Shown in pieces: positions 9,043 through 18,393 of a stretch of 64,000 nt of DNA. How positions within the stretch are numbered: position 1 is the first letter of the stretch; each line of letters starts with the position of its first letter. This stretch comes from a virus: positions 1-64,000 of IMG/VR virus record IMGVR_UViG_3300028829_004377; one strand, written 5' to 3'. A program made the translations under genes and the position numbers. A model generated the notes under the pieces. That model saw nothing but the letters and a program-made list of their open reading frames with translations, searched no databases and had not been told where the DNA came from.

Positions 9043-10321
9043 ACCTTGCGTAGCTCCTTTTACTTCTGTGAACGTTGACTCTACGGGTCAAGTGGTACCT
9101 TGTTGTGTATACAATATGAAAGGTGATCATGATGCTTGGGATAAAAATTTAGATACTAATGTAGGTAATAATATTAGAAATAAATTTAGAAGTTGGGATT
9201 GGTTAAGAAAAGATATTAATGAAGGTAAGTATCCTTCTAATTGTAATGTATGTAAGTTAAGAGGTCAAGCAGGTAAAACTAGAGCAGATGATTATAGAAG
9301 AAACTTAGAACCTTATATTACTGATGAAATGACTAAACCTAAAATACTTATGATGGATTTAGATCTAAGTAATAAATGTAATTTGAAATGTTTACATTGT
9401 GGAGTTCATAGTTCAACTGGTTGGTTAAAAGAAGAAGAAAAATTAGTCAAGATTGAAAATAATAAGTTCAATAGAGAATCTAGACCAGGTATGATTAGAG
9501 TTAAACATAACACTATATCTGATCTATTAGAGTTTCCTAGTCTTACACAAAACGTTAGAATGATAGAAGTTAAAGGTGGAGAACCTTTATATCAAGATGA
9601 AAGATATGATCTATTAGATGTGTTTATTAATCATGGAGTATCAAAAAATATAACGTTAAAATATATTACAAATATGACTTATAGAGATAAAAAGCTTCTT
9701 ACTATGTGGTCTAACTTTCATAGAATAAGACTTATAATAAGTATTGAAGGTACAGGAGAGTTGTATAATCTTATTAGAGGACATAAAACTGCTACTACTA
9801 AAACTATAAGTGATAATGTAAATTGGTATATAGATACCTTTCATGAAATGAAAAAAAATAAACACGATTGTTGGTTAAAAGAAAAAATAGAACCTCTAAA
9901 AGATAATAGAACAATAATTGAACCTCAGTTAAGAATTAATTGGTCTGTAACTGCTATGGCTTGTAACTTATTAGACATTGATAATATTTTTAACTTTATA
10001 GAAAAGACAGATAAGAATTATAAAAATGGCGGTGTAGGAAGTATACCTACATTAGTTGTTAATCCTACTTATCTAGATTATAGAGTTTTACCTAGATGGT
10101 ATATTGATGAAGCTAGAGAGATATTTAGAAGAAGTCACCATAATGCAGTTAAAAATTTTAATAAGATGTTAACTGTATGGGACGAAGAGGAAAGAATACC
10201 TAAATTTATAAAGTTTATTGAATATATTGAAACTATGTGCGAGATTAGAAAACAGAATCCTTCTTGTATAAAGTATTGGAAAGAACTAAAAGATGAATAT
10301 GAGGTTTTAAAAAATGCTTAA
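9023..10321 (+). CDS. Twitch-domain radical SAM enzyme
   Basis: This is a 432-aa enzyme from the ATG at 9023, giving MRSLLDKPCVAPFTSV, which aligns with the start of the other twitch proteins; longer frames only extend into the previous gene. The N-terminal cysteines are C9, C27-C28, C74 and C77. The core motif is C119-x3-C123-x2-C126 (CNLKCLHC), followed by VKGGEPLYQDERYD. An insertion of about 30 residues rich in Lys and Asn sits after the ISIEGTGE strand. The substrate is unknown. The high sequence relatedness to the genes at 5426, 7883 and 12051 points to duplication and divergence. Confidence 0.85.
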   Translation: MRSLLDKPCVAPFTSVNVDSTGQVVPCCVYNMKGDHDAWDKNLDTNVGNNIRNKFRSWDWLRKDINEGKYPSNCNVCKLRGQAGKTRADDYRRNLEPYITDEMTKPKILMMDLDLSNKCNLKCLHCGVHSSTGWLKEEEKLVKIENNKFNRESRPGMIRVKHNTISDLLEFPSLTQNVRMIEVKGGEPLYQDERYDLLDVFINHGVSKNITLKYITNMTYRDKKLLTMWSNFHRIRLIISIEGTGELYNLIRGHKTATTKTISDNVNWYIDTFHEMKKNKHDCWLKEKIEPLKDNRTIIEPQLRINWSVTAMACNLLDIDNIFNFIEKTDKNYKNGGVGSIPTLVVNPTYLDYRVLPRWYIDEAREIFRRSHHNAVKNFNKMLTVWDEEERIPKFIKFIEYIETMCEIRKQNPSCIKYWKELKDEYEVLKNA

Positions 10322-11384
10322 GTGGCCAATAGGAGCAAAAGAAACTGAAAAACTACAATTAGAGTTAACTTCTTATTGTAATTTAGCTTGCCCTGGATGC
10401 GAAAGACTAGCTAATCCAGCTGCTCTTCCATTCCTTAATACTAATTATATGCATTTAGAAGATATTAAGAAATGGTTTACTATTGAAACTTTACCAAAGC
10501 TTGCAATAATTAGTTTTTCAGGTCAGATTGACGAACCATTAATACATCCTGAAGCAGATAAAATTATTGAATACTTAATAGAAGAATTTCCTAGTACAAG
10601 AATTTCAATTAGTACTAATGGTGCTACTAGAAATGAGAAGTTCTTTACTAGGATAGGGGAGATATCTAACAAGTATAAAAGACCTAATGGTGATAAAAGA
10701 TTAGATGTTGAGTTTGCTATTGATGGTCTAGAAGATACTAATCATATCTATAGAGTAGGAGCTGATTGGAATAAACTTATGAGAAACGCTAAAGCATTTA
10801 TAGCAGCTGGAGGATTAGCTTCATGGAAGTTTATTATGTTTAACCATAATTATAATCAAGTTAAAGAAGCTAATAAGATGGCTGTTGAAATGGGTTTTCA
10901 TAGATTTACTTATATAGCTTCAGCTAGAAAATCTACAGAAAAATTAGGAATGAACTTTGTACCTAAGTTAATAAAAGGCAAGAAGCCTATTAACTCTAAA
11001 GCATTTGGTTCGGTTAAAGCACCTCCGGGTCAACCTAAAAAGACACTTAATGATGGATCTAAACCTAAAATTCATTGTAAAGCGTTAAAAAGACTAGATG
11101 GCAGAAAAGGGTGGTTATTCGTTAACCATGATGGATTTGCACAACCGTGTTGCTATTTTGGTTTCCAACATAGAACAATAGATCCTTTAGATAACTTACA
11201 TAATATTTCTGCAGAAGAATTTTTTGATACTAGTCCTTTTTTAACAGGTTTAATGGAAAGTTGGGAATCAGATAAACCTAATCCTATATGTGCAAGAAAA
11301 TGTACTGGAGCAGGAAATAGAGATAGCGCTATAACATTATTAAGGAACGGAGAAGAACAATGGGAAGTAGTAAAGAACAGATAG
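10314..11384 (+). CDS. Radical SAM/SPASM enzyme
   Basis: This 356-aa protein has the cluster motif C22-x3-C26-x2-C29 (CNLACPGC) close to the N-terminus and lacks a canonical GGEP, showing FSGQIDEPLIHPE instead. A strand AIDGLEDTNHIYR is shared with the gene at 14473. The C-terminus has SPASM-like cysteines (HCKAL, then QPCCYFG, then CARKCTG). SPASM enzymes typically act on ribosomal peptides or proteins through auxiliary Fe-S clusters. The gene overlaps both neighbours by a few codons. The substrate is unknown. Confidence 0.83.
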   Translation: MLKWPIGAKETEKLQLELTSYCNLACPGCERLANPAALPFLNTNYMHLEDIKKWFTIETLPKLAIISFSGQIDEPLIHPEADKIIEYLIEEFPSTRISISTNGATRNEKFFTRIGEISNKYKRPNGDKRLDVEFAIDGLEDTNHIYRVGADWNKLMRNAKAFIAAGGLASWKFIMFNHNYNQVKEANKMAVEMGFHRFTYIASARKSTEKLGMNFVPKLIKGKKPINSKAFGSVKAPPGQPKKTLNDGSKPKIHCKALKRLDGRKGWLFVNHDGFAQPCCYFGFQHRTIDPLDNLHNISAEEFFDTSPFLTGLMESWESDKPNPICARKCTGAGNRDSAITLLRNGEEQWEVVKNR

Positions 11385-12061
11385 GTTGGTGTTATCCAGA
11401 TAATAATCTACATGATTATATTATCTATCCACCAGAAAGATATGTAGATAATTATAATGCTTGGAGAGGTTATAATAAGCAAGGTTATATGCATTGTCCT
11501 TCTTATCAAAACTTTTTTTCTAATACTTACGTAATAAAATCTCCTATACAATTTACTGCTACTAGTAGTAAAGGTGAAGTAAAAGTAGAATCAAATCAAG
11601 TAGATGATCATGAAATGAATAGAATAGTTAGTTATCATTCATCTAATGATATGCATGATAGAGACAAACCTTTCTTTCAAATGGCTTTCAAATATTTGTT
11701 TATAGCTGATCAACCTACTCTAATGGATATAATGCCCCCGTTTAACCACTCGTACCCCGGTCAAATCATAGGAGGTAGTTTCAATATACACAGTTGGGTT
11801 AGAAATGTATCTTGGGGCTTTCAGTTTAATAGAACTAATGATATACTTAAAGTAGAAAGAGGTGATCCTTTAATGTATATTAGATTTACTAATTCAGAGT
11901 TAAAGAATAACATAAAGTTAGTTAAATGTAAACTAACAGAAGATATATTTAAAGAGCTAGATAGAAAAAGAGATCTAGGTAAATTTGTAAAAGGTAAAAA
12001 GTTTAACTTTATTGCTACTGCACTTAAACTAAGAAAACAAAGGCTTGTCTATGAAGAATAA
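11360..12061 (+). CDS. Uncharacterised 233-aa protein, possibly DUF6065-like
   Basis: The protein lies between two radical SAM genes and overlaps both. It has many aromatic and short beta-strand-like stretches, for example NTYVIKSPIQFTAT, GGSFNIHSWVR, FNRTNDI and GDPLMYIRFTN. The order of these elements reminds me of DUF6065-type proteins (a CPFDF-like strand and a late EKGEP.C.I strand), but the match is from memory and weak. There is no signal peptide, membrane segment or catalytic motif that I can name. It may be a partner or oxygenase-like accessory of the adjacent radical SAM enzymes. Confidence 0.55.
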   Translation: MGSSKEQIGWCYPDNNLHDYIIYPPERYVDNYNAWRGYNKQGYMHCPSYQNFFSNTYVIKSPIQFTATSSKGEVKVESNQVDDHEMNRIVSYHSSNDMHDRDKPFFQMAFKYLFIADQPTLMDIMPPFNHSYPGQIIGGSFNIHSWVRNVSWGFQFNRTNDILKVERGDPLMYIRFTNSELKNNIKLVKCKLTEDIFKELDRKRDLGKFVKGKKFNFIATALKLRKQRLVYEE

Positions 12062-13220
12062 ATCGTTCTGTATATTACCGTGGATGCATATTGCTACAAC
12101 TTCAACAGGTAAATATAGACCTTGTTGTAATATTGCTCAAGGTACTACTATAACTAAACCTGATGGTACACATTACAATGTAGTAGAAGATACTATTGAA
12201 GAAATGTGGTACTCTGAATATATGATTAATCTTAGAGATAAAATGCTAAGAGGGAAAAAATCTAGAATATGTAAAAGATGTTACAGAGAAGAACAAGCTG
12301 GTGTAGAATCAGCTAGACAGTCTGCTAATAATAGATATATGTTTGACTTTAAAAAGAGTACTAAACCACCTATTAAAGTAAAATATTTAGATTTAAGATT
12401 AGGTAATTTATGTAACCTGAAATGTAGAATGTGTAACCCTTACGCGTCAAGTATGTGGACTAAAGAATGGAATCTAATAGCAGATGAAGATAAAAAGCTA
12501 CCTGAAGATAGACTTAAGTATCTAAAGAATATGACTTGGCCAGATGAACCTTTCTTATGGGACCAAATAGATAAGCATAGATTAGATATAGAAGAAATAT
12601 ATCTTACAGGGGGTGAGCCTACATTAATTAAACAACAATATCAACTATATGATAGTTTAATTGAAAAAGGACTTGCACATAATATAAAATTAAAGTATAA
12701 TACTAATTTAACTAACATACCTGATAAGTTAGTTGACTACTGGAAACACTTTAAGCAAGTAAAACTTAATGCTTCAGTTGATGCGTTTGGTGAATTAGAT
12801 AGGTATATTAGATATCCTAGTTCATGGAAGAAGATAGATGAGAATCTAAAACGTTTTAGAAATATGAAAAATGTTAGATTAGAAGTTCATTGTACTGTTC
12901 AAATTTATAATATTCTTAGATTGCATGAACTGTTTGATTATCTTAATCCTTTAGGTATACCTGTTTACTTGAATATACTTAACCATCCCGAACAGTTAAA
13001 TATAAGAGTATTACCAGAAGAGCTCAAAGATAGAGCTGCTTTGTACTTAGAAAAAAATTATGATATAGTTATTAGAAAGAAAGATAGCATCGCGGACTAC
13101 ATGTATAAAGAAGATTGGTCTCATCTACTTCCTAAATTTAAAAACTATACCGACACTCTAGATAAATCTAGAGACGAGTCATTATACAACCTAGTGGAGG
13201 AATTTAAATATGTCTCTTAG
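12051..13220 (+). CDS. Twitch-domain radical SAM enzyme
   Basis: The product is 389 aa from the ATG at 12051; an in-frame TTG six bases upstream is a less likely start. It shows the full twitch pattern: FCILPWMHIATTSTG, C25-C26, C74-x2-C77, then KYLDLRLGNLCNLKC with the core motif C121-x3-C125-x2-C128. YLTGGEPTLI follows. This is the cleanest intact relative of the broken gene at 7883-9042 and serves as the template for judging what that copy lost. It overlaps the previous gene and ends 11 bases after the start of the PP-loop gene. The substrate is unknown. Confidence 0.87.
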   Translation: MKNKSFCILPWMHIATTSTGKYRPCCNIAQGTTITKPDGTHYNVVEDTIEEMWYSEYMINLRDKMLRGKKSRICKRCYREEQAGVESARQSANNRYMFDFKKSTKPPIKVKYLDLRLGNLCNLKCRMCNPYASSMWTKEWNLIADEDKKLPEDRLKYLKNMTWPDEPFLWDQIDKHRLDIEEIYLTGGEPTLIKQQYQLYDSLIEKGLAHNIKLKYNTNLTNIPDKLVDYWKHFKQVKLNASVDAFGELDRYIRYPSSWKKIDENLKRFRNMKNVRLEVHCTVQIYNILRLHELFDYLNPLGIPVYLNILNHPEQLNIRVLPEELKDRAALYLEKNYDIVIRKKDSIADYMYKEDWSHLLPKFKNYTDTLDKSRDESLYNLVEEFKYVS

Positions 13221-13941
13221 TTTCACCTTCCCAGAAGGAACTAAAGGAGTTGCGTGTAAAATATCAGGAGGCGCAGACTCATCTATAATGTATTATGCTT
13301 TATGTGATTTTATAAAAGATAAGAACATAGACTTATATGCTGTTACAGTTATTACTACTAGTAAAAGACTATACAATTATTATGCACAACAAGTTATTGA
13401 ATATACAGGCAATAAGTTAGGTGTGTGGCCAGTAGAACATATTGTAAGATATGTAGATGGCTCTTTAACTTACGACCCAGAAACTGGTTATAGTAGAGCC
13501 AAAGGTTATATTCAAGGACAAAGAGATATAGTAACAGAGTTAAAAGACGCTAGTAAAATTCAATCATTAGTATCTGCAACTACTACTAATCCTCCTGATG
13601 AGTTTAATAAGTGGTATGATGAGCAAGTAGGAGAATGTAGAAGAGATCCTAATAGAGATGTCAATAGTGGATACAATAAAGATTTAGTTAAATGGCATAA
13701 TGGTAAAAAAGACTTCTCATATAATGATCAGTTTCATGAAACTGATAAGAAAGGTGTAGCTCAAACTTATAGAGATTATGGTGTATTTGAAGAACTATAT
13801 CCTTTAACTTGGTCTTGTGAAGAACCAGATAACTTTACTGGTCATCATTGTGGTAAATGTTTTTGGTGCTTTGAGAGAGAATGGGGCTTTGAAATGCTTG
13901 AATATGGTAACTCCGAATTGAAATGTAGCAAACCTCAATGA
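13210..13941 (+). CDS. PP-loop ATP pyrophosphatase (QueC/ExsB-like)
   Basis: Residues 19-24 are SGGADS, the PP-loop signature that binds ATP and adenylates a substrate. The C-terminus carries four cysteines in the pattern SC-x11-C-x2-C-x2-C (SCEEPD...HCGKCFWCFER), similar to the zinc site of QueC, which makes 7-cyano-7-deazaguanine. The middle is divergent and none of the other deazaguanine genes (QueD, FolE) is visible here, so another adenylating or sulfur-transfer role is equally possible. A good ribosome site (GGAGGA) precedes the ATG. It is co-transcribed with the radical SAM genes. Confidence 0.75.
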   Translation: MSLSFTFPEGTKGVACKISGGADSSIMYYALCDFIKDKNIDLYAVTVITTSKRLYNYYAQQVIEYTGNKLGVWPVEHIVRYVDGSLTYDPETGYSRAKGYIQGQRDIVTELKDASKIQSLVSATTTNPPDEFNKWYDEQVGECRRDPNRDVNSGYNKDLVKWHNGKKDFSYNDQFHETDKKGVAQTYRDYGVFEELYPLTWSCEEPDNFTGHHCGKCFWCFEREWGFEMLEYGNSELKCSKPQ

Positions 13942-14480
13942 TGTTATTATCTGAAAACGATATACAGAAAGTAGAATTAGATAACGATATTGTTATTAAA
14001 ACTTTTAAAGGTGCAAAAGATATTCATGGTCATGCTTTATACAATAATCAATTAGGTGATATTTGGTTTGAGAGATATAAAAGATACAGAGAAATAGTTC
14101 CTTCTATATGTGAAGTTTATGAAGTAACATCTAATAGAATTGTAATGGAGTATGTAAAAGGTGAATCGGTTCATTTTAGAACTTGTACTAAGAAAGAATT
14201 AAATGCAGTACTATTATACTATTACGAATTAATGAGAGGTAGTCTAACATATTATAATGAATATGGCCACTACTTTGTTCATGGAGATATGAACCCTACT
14301 AATATGCTATTACAAACTAGAGATGTTTACCCGTCTACAGTTTCAACAAAAGGAACTAAAAAAGAATTATTAAACTTAAGACTAATTGAACCAGATGGCT
14401 TTTTTAGGCATGCAAGACTTGATTTGAATAATTTTATTATGAATCAAATGAGATTTAGTACAAGGTTAATGTATGTATAA
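13938..14480 (+). CDS. Small kinase-fold phosphotransferase (APH/LPS-kinase type)
   Basis: The 180-aa protein has a catalytic loop HGDMNPTNML (H115, D117, N122), which is the H-x-D-x4-N pattern of aminoglycoside-phosphotransferase and lipopolysaccharide-kinase-like enzymes. Downstream, LIEPDGF stands where the metal-binding D-F-G/D-P-D loop is expected. The N-lobe is short but includes IVIKTFKG (possible ATP lysine). It is smaller than typical family members (about 250-300 aa). It overlaps both neighbours. The acceptor could be a sugar, a lipid-linked glycan or a protein; the sequence does not say which. Confidence 0.65.
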   Translation: MMLLSENDIQKVELDNDIVIKTFKGAKDIHGHALYNNQLGDIWFERYKRYREIVPSICEVYEVTSNRIVMEYVKGESVHFRTCTKKELNAVLLYYYELMRGSLTYYNEYGHYFVHGDMNPTNMLLQTRDVYPSTVSTKGTKKELLNLRLIEPDGFFRHARLDLNNFIMNQMRFSTRLMYV

Positions 14481-15495
14481 GTATGAAGATATAAGACAAA
14501 TACACTTAGAGCCTACTCAACTCTGTCAAGCATCTTGCCCTATGTGTGATAGAAATAAAAACGGAGGTGATGTAAACCAGTTCTTAAAAAATAAGTCTCT
14601 TACAGCAGATCAAGTTAAGCACATACTACCTAAAGAATTTGTACAGCAACTCAATACATTATACATGTGTGGTAATCATGGTGATCCTATCTTTGCTCCT
14701 GAATGTTTAGAAATGTTTAAGTATCTAAGAGAATGCAATCCTTATCTTAAACTAGGTATGACTACTAACGGTGGAGCTAGAAAAGTTGAATGGTGGGAAG
14801 AATTAGCTCAATACGATGTACATGTTAATTTTTCTATAGATGGTTTAGAAGATACTAATCATCATTATAGACAAGGAGTAAAATGGCAGCATGTAGAAGA
14901 GAACTTAGATGCATTTACTTCTGCAGGAGGCAAAGCTGATTGGACTTTTTTAGTTTTTAATTACAATGAACACCAAGTAGAAGAAGCAGAAAAGTATTCT
15001 AAGTTATTAGGTGTTAATAAATTTATACCTAAGAAGTCAGGTAGATATATTACAGCTAATCAAGAAAGAAAAACTAAACATCAAGCAGTTTTTAGAAAAG
15101 GTTTAAGTTCTTTATTATCTGAACCTACAAATCCTAAGTGGAGAAATAAAGAGCTACAAAAAGATTTTGATATTAAAAAAATAATTAAAGAAGAAAAAGT
15201 TTGTCCTAAGTGTGTAGAAAAAAAAGAACTGTATATAAGTGCTGAAGGTTTTATTTTACCTTGTTGTTGGACAGCAGGTCAAATGTATAAGTGGTATTTA
15301 CCTAAAGAGTCTACACAAATATGGGACCATATAAAGAAGTATAATATATCAGCATTAGAAACTTCTACTAAAGAAGTTATGGAATCAGGTTTTTTAGAAT
15401 CTATTGAAAGAGCTTGGCAAGGTGAAAACAAATTAGAAGTATGCGCTATAAAATGTAATAAGGTATTCGACCCTTTTACAGCGCAGTGGAGTTAA
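14473..15495 (+). CDS. Radical SAM/SPASM enzyme
   Basis: The cluster motif is C18-x3-C22-x2-C25 (CQASCPMC). The following strands (MTTNGG, then SIDGLEDTNHHYRQG) match the gene at 10314, and both lack a standard GGEP. The C-terminal half has a SPASM-like arrangement: CPKCVEKKELYISAEG, then PCCWTAG, then CAIKC. It is 340 aa. The SIDGLEDTNH motif defines a second subfamily in this cluster, distinct from the twitch proteins. The substrate is unknown. Confidence 0.85.
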   Translation: MYKYEDIRQIHLEPTQLCQASCPMCDRNKNGGDVNQFLKNKSLTADQVKHILPKEFVQQLNTLYMCGNHGDPIFAPECLEMFKYLRECNPYLKLGMTTNGGARKVEWWEELAQYDVHVNFSIDGLEDTNHHYRQGVKWQHVEENLDAFTSAGGKADWTFLVFNYNEHQVEEAEKYSKLLGVNKFIPKKSGRYITANQERKTKHQAVFRKGLSSLLSEPTNPKWRNKELQKDFDIKKIIKEEKVCPKCVEKKELYISAEGFILPCCWTAGQMYKWYLPKESTQIWDHIKKYNISALETSTKEVMESGFLESIERAWQGENKLEVCAIKCNKVFDPFTAQWS

Positions 15496-15496
15496 T

Positions 15497-16267
15497 ATGC
15501 CAGACAAATGGAATGAAATTAAATTAAACTTATTAGAAATAAATGAGAAAAAAGGTTACTGTGCTAAACGATACCAATTACATACCGATAATCAAATACG
15601 TAAATTTGATATGCAAAAAGAATTTATGAAAGAGTATATTGATAAGTTAGATTTTTTTCCTAAATTACTTGCATGGGAAAGACAAGGTTCAACTGCTCAA
15701 GTTGCTTATAAATTTATACCTAACGCTATGCAAGCTAGTCATTACTTTGGTACAGAATATAAACACCCTATTATTAATACATCAGTAAGTCAAGTTGTTG
15801 AATATTATTTTTGGGCTTTTAATTTTGTACCTTATATGATTTACACTGTTGGAGCTCCTTATATTAAAGAAATGTATAAAGATAAAGGATCGACTAATCC
15901 TCATCAAGGTATGATGTATATGGGATTAAATGATTACTTTGACGAAAGAGCTTTGATAGATAAAAAAGGTAAATTATGGGTAGTAGGTCTTGATGCTTTA
16001 AGAATTAATAGAGACCCTTTTGCTTATCTACAATCCCCTCCTTATGGAAGAGTATCTAAAATGTTAGCTAGAGTACATCAAAAGTTAAAAGAAATGGAAT
16101 ACGATATTGACTATAAAGAAAAATTAGATAGAATGTCATTTAGAGCAGAAAATGCTGAAAAAGAATATAAAATAATTGAAAGCAAAATTAAGAATACTAT
16201 TAATAAAGATGTAATAAAAAATACAATAGGAGAGCAGCAATATGAATTCTATTTCAACTCTCAGTGA
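15497..16267 (+). CDS. Uncharacterised protein, possible degenerate kinase-fold relative
   Basis: The 256-aa protein has no sure family. The stretch LNDYFDERALIDKKGKL followed by WVVGLDAL parallels a kinase catalytic and metal-binding segment (HGDL..xNILID..G.LWVIDFDA), with the catalytic Asp kept but the His and Asn replaced by Leu and Arg. FPKLLAWE in the N-terminal third fits an N-lobe. It may therefore be a pseudokinase partner of the intact kinase-like gene at 13938. The likeness is from eye alignment and could be accidental. Confidence 0.5.
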   Translation: MPDKWNEIKLNLLEINEKKGYCAKRYQLHTDNQIRKFDMQKEFMKEYIDKLDFFPKLLAWERQGSTAQVAYKFIPNAMQASHYFGTEYKHPIINTSVSQVVEYYFWAFNFVPYMIYTVGAPYIKEMYKDKGSTNPHQGMMYMGLNDYFDERALIDKKGKLWVVGLDALRINRDPFAYLQSPPYGRVSKMLARVHQKLKEMEYDIDYKEKLDRMSFRAENAEKEYKIIESKIKNTINKDVIKNTIGEQQYEFYFNSQ

Positions 16268-17297
16268 TTATGATTTTAATGCTATACCATTTGAAGATAT
16301 AGAAATGGTAGGTCAGCATAGTATGGTAGTTAAAGACCTGTTTACTGTATCATGGCTACTAGGAAGATTTTGTAATTATTCATGTTCATATTGCTGGCCT
16401 TATGCTTCAAGTAGAACTAAAGATCATAGAGATACTGAATTATGTTTAATGACTATAGACGAAATAAAAAGACAAGCGAGGGACAATGGGTTTAATTCAT
16501 TTCATTTTTCACTTAGTGGCGGTGAACCTACTTTTCATCCAGGGTATTTGGAAATACTCGAGCATCTTGCTGATGACGCTGATAATTGCAATTATACTTC
16601 AATACATATGACAACTAACTTATCAAGGAAAGGACCTTGGTGGGATAGATATCTTAAATCAGCTAATAAATTTCAAAGAGCTTCTATTACAGCTTCTTGT
16701 CATAGAGAGCATGTTAACACTGAAGCTAAGTTAGAAGAGTTTAGAGACAAGTTAGTTTATTTACAAGACAATGGAGTTAAATTAACTATTAATCAAGTTA
16801 TGTTAGTTGATACATTCTGGCAATGTTGGGAAGATGCTCAATACTTTGCTGAAAAAGATATTAACGTTACACTTAAACCTCAATCAGACCCTACTGCTTC
16901 ATTTGTTGTGGATGGTTACACTGATGAAATGTTAGAGTTGCTTCATAACGGTATGCCTCAGAATATAGACGGTAAACAAATTTTTCAAGTTGTCATGAAA
17001 GACAGTAAAGGAAAAGAATGGTGGATGGATCAAGCTGAGAGATTTAATGCTTTTAACTTTAATAGATTTAAAGGTTGGGAATGTTCATCAGGTTATAGAT
17101 CTATAATTATTAGAGAGCCAGACGGTAGCGTAAAAAGAAGCTATAGTTGTAATGATAAACCTTTAGGTTATATTCATAAAGGATTTAAATTGTTTGACGG
17201 CCCTAAAATATGTTCTACAGATACTTGTGTATCATCTGCAGATAGTAAAATACCTAAACGTAAATTAGGTACTGGTCATGCACTATGGCCGAAATAA
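16242..17297 (+). CDS. Radical SAM enzyme
   Basis: The core motif is C44-x3-C48-x2-C51 (CNYSCSYC), followed by FSLSGGEPTFHPGYLE. Other cysteines lie in the C-terminus (WECSSGYRS, then YSCNDKPLG, then CSTDTC). Length is 351 aa. It belongs nearer to the gene at 6829 than to the twitch subfamily. A ribosome site (AGGAGAG) precedes the ATG, which lies 26 bases inside the previous gene. This is the last radical SAM gene of the run; sugar-enzyme-like genes follow. The substrate is unknown. Confidence 0.85.
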   Translation: MNSISTLSDYDFNAIPFEDIEMVGQHSMVVKDLFTVSWLLGRFCNYSCSYCWPYASSRTKDHRDTELCLMTIDEIKRQARDNGFNSFHFSLSGGEPTFHPGYLEILEHLADDADNCNYTSIHMTTNLSRKGPWWDRYLKSANKFQRASITASCHREHVNTEAKLEEFRDKLVYLQDNGVKLTINQVMLVDTFWQCWEDAQYFAEKDINVTLKPQSDPTASFVVDGYTDEMLELLHNGMPQNIDGKQIFQVVMKDSKGKEWWMDQAERFNAFNFNRFKGWECSSGYRSIIIREPDGSVKRSYSCNDKPLGYIHKGFKLFDGPKICSTDTCVSSADSKIPKRKLGTGHALWPK

Positions 17298-18010
17298 ACT
17301 TCTATACATTTAAATGGGGAGAAAAATATGGCCCGGAATACGTCAACAGACTTTACGGTTCTTTACGGCACCACTGTAGTAAGTCTTTCGTACTTAATCT
17401 TATTTCTGATAATTTTCACGGGATTGATTCTAGTATCAATTGTATCGATTATACCAGCTTCGATCCTTTTCCTCATCCAAAAAATCAAATCTTTACAAGA
17501 GAAAAACTCGTCTTATTCGACAAATTCGTAGAAGGTAAAAATTGTTGGTTAGATTTAGATATACTTATACATTCAAATATAGATGATTTATTAGATTTAG
17601 ATTTTCCTAGACCTAAATTTATATGGAACTACTGGAACAATTATAAAGAGAGATCTGAAAGATGGTATGGTAAAGGTGTATCATGTCATGTCAATTCTTC
17701 TTTCGTTATGTGGGAAGGTGATAAAGGTAGATACTTATACAACTTACTTAAAGATAACGAAGAAAAAGCTTTCTTCACTTATAAGTCTTTAGATAAGTTT
17801 TTATTTTATCAAGCTCATAGAAAAGGGTTGATGGATTTCTGGGATGAAGGTATAGTAAGTAACTACAATAGAGAGTGGTTTCAGAAAAAAGGTAGGATGA
17901 GTATATTCAATACTTCACATATACTTTATAACAAAGGTATAACAGAGCAAGCATTTGAATTAGATGAGGCAAAAGGATGGGCAGAAGAGATGTGGAAAAG
18001 TTATTACTAA
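17285..18010 (+). CDS. Glycosyltransferase-like protein (DxD, GT-A type)
   Basis: The N-terminal motif GEKYGPEYVNRL recurs in the genes at 19320 and 19856, making the three paralogues. CWLDLDILIHSN provides a D-x-D in the position expected for nucleotide-sugar and metal binding in GT-A enzymes (GT8-like). VNSSFVMWEGD resembles the acceptor-side loop of such enzymes. It has no membrane segment, so it would act in the cytoplasm. The acceptor is unknown; a virion protein or a host glycan are both plausible. Confidence 0.7.
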   Translation: MAEINFYTFKWGEKYGPEYVNRLYGSLRHHCSKSFVLNLISDNFHGIDSSINCIDYTSFDPFPHPKNQIFTREKLVLFDKFVEGKNCWLDLDILIHSNIDDLLDLDFPRPKFIWNYWNNYKERSERWYGKGVSCHVNSSFVMWEGDKGRYLYNLLKDNEEKAFFTYKSLDKFLFYQAHRKGLMDFWDEGIVSNYNREWFQKKGRMSIFNTSHILYNKGITEQAFELDEAKGWAEEMWKSYY

Positions 18011-18393
18011 ATGCTATTATAGATGGAGGTTATGAATCAGTAACTTTTATAGCTAGTAATGAGAGACCACGATTAATAAGAGAAGTCAAAGGATTAGGAA
18101 TAGATCTAGACGTTGTAGATTATGATCCTAAGTTTGAGAATCCAAGAGATGCTATATTCGATAATATAACCTTTAACGAATTAGTAGTTGATTTTAATAC
18201 TGAAAAGCACTATCCTATAGGTAAAGTATATAAAGGTGATATGATTGTTATAGGAGATAACGATCAGCATAATGGCGATTGTAACCCTACAACTAGTTGT
18301 GATCAAATTATTCTCGATAACGAAATAACTAAAGTAGATTTTAACTATAATATAGATAAGTGGTACATAGTAAAGGGTAGTAATGCAAATTGA
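17977..18393 (+). CDS. Uncharacterised 138-aa protein
   Basis: I do not recognise this protein. It begins 34 bases inside the previous gene and ends 11 bases inside the next. Visible features are YESVTFIASNERP and DVVDYDP, which look like beta-alpha units of a Rossmann-type fold, and HYPIGKVYKGDMIVIGDND. Together with the following methyltransferase-like gene it may form a two-subunit enzyme, or be a split version of one longer protein. No catalytic residues can be named. Confidence 0.5.
   Translation: MGRRDVEKLLLNAIIDGGYESVTFIASNERPRLIREVKGLGIDLDVVDYDPKFENPRDAIFDNITFNELVVDFNTEKHYPIGKVYKGDMIVIGDNDQHNGDCNPTTSCDQIILDNEITKVDFNYNIDKWYIVKGSNAN

Noticed and set aside
13210-13941. Deazaguanine DNA-modification pathway from the QueC-like gene
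   Set aside because: No FolE, QueD or transglycosylase partner is visible, and the radical SAM genes have C-x3-C-x2-C twitch/SPASM layouts, so the pathway is not supported here.
4863-17297. Ribosomally made peptide (RiPP) operon
   Set aside because: There is no short precursor gene with a leader/core pattern, and no exporter or protease; a protein target is more plausible but unproven.
17328-17531. Small plus-strand open frame (67 codons) inside the glycosyltransferase-like gene, with hydrophobic residues
   Set aside because: It lies wholly within 17285-18010 in another frame and has no separate ribosome site of note; treated as a shadow.
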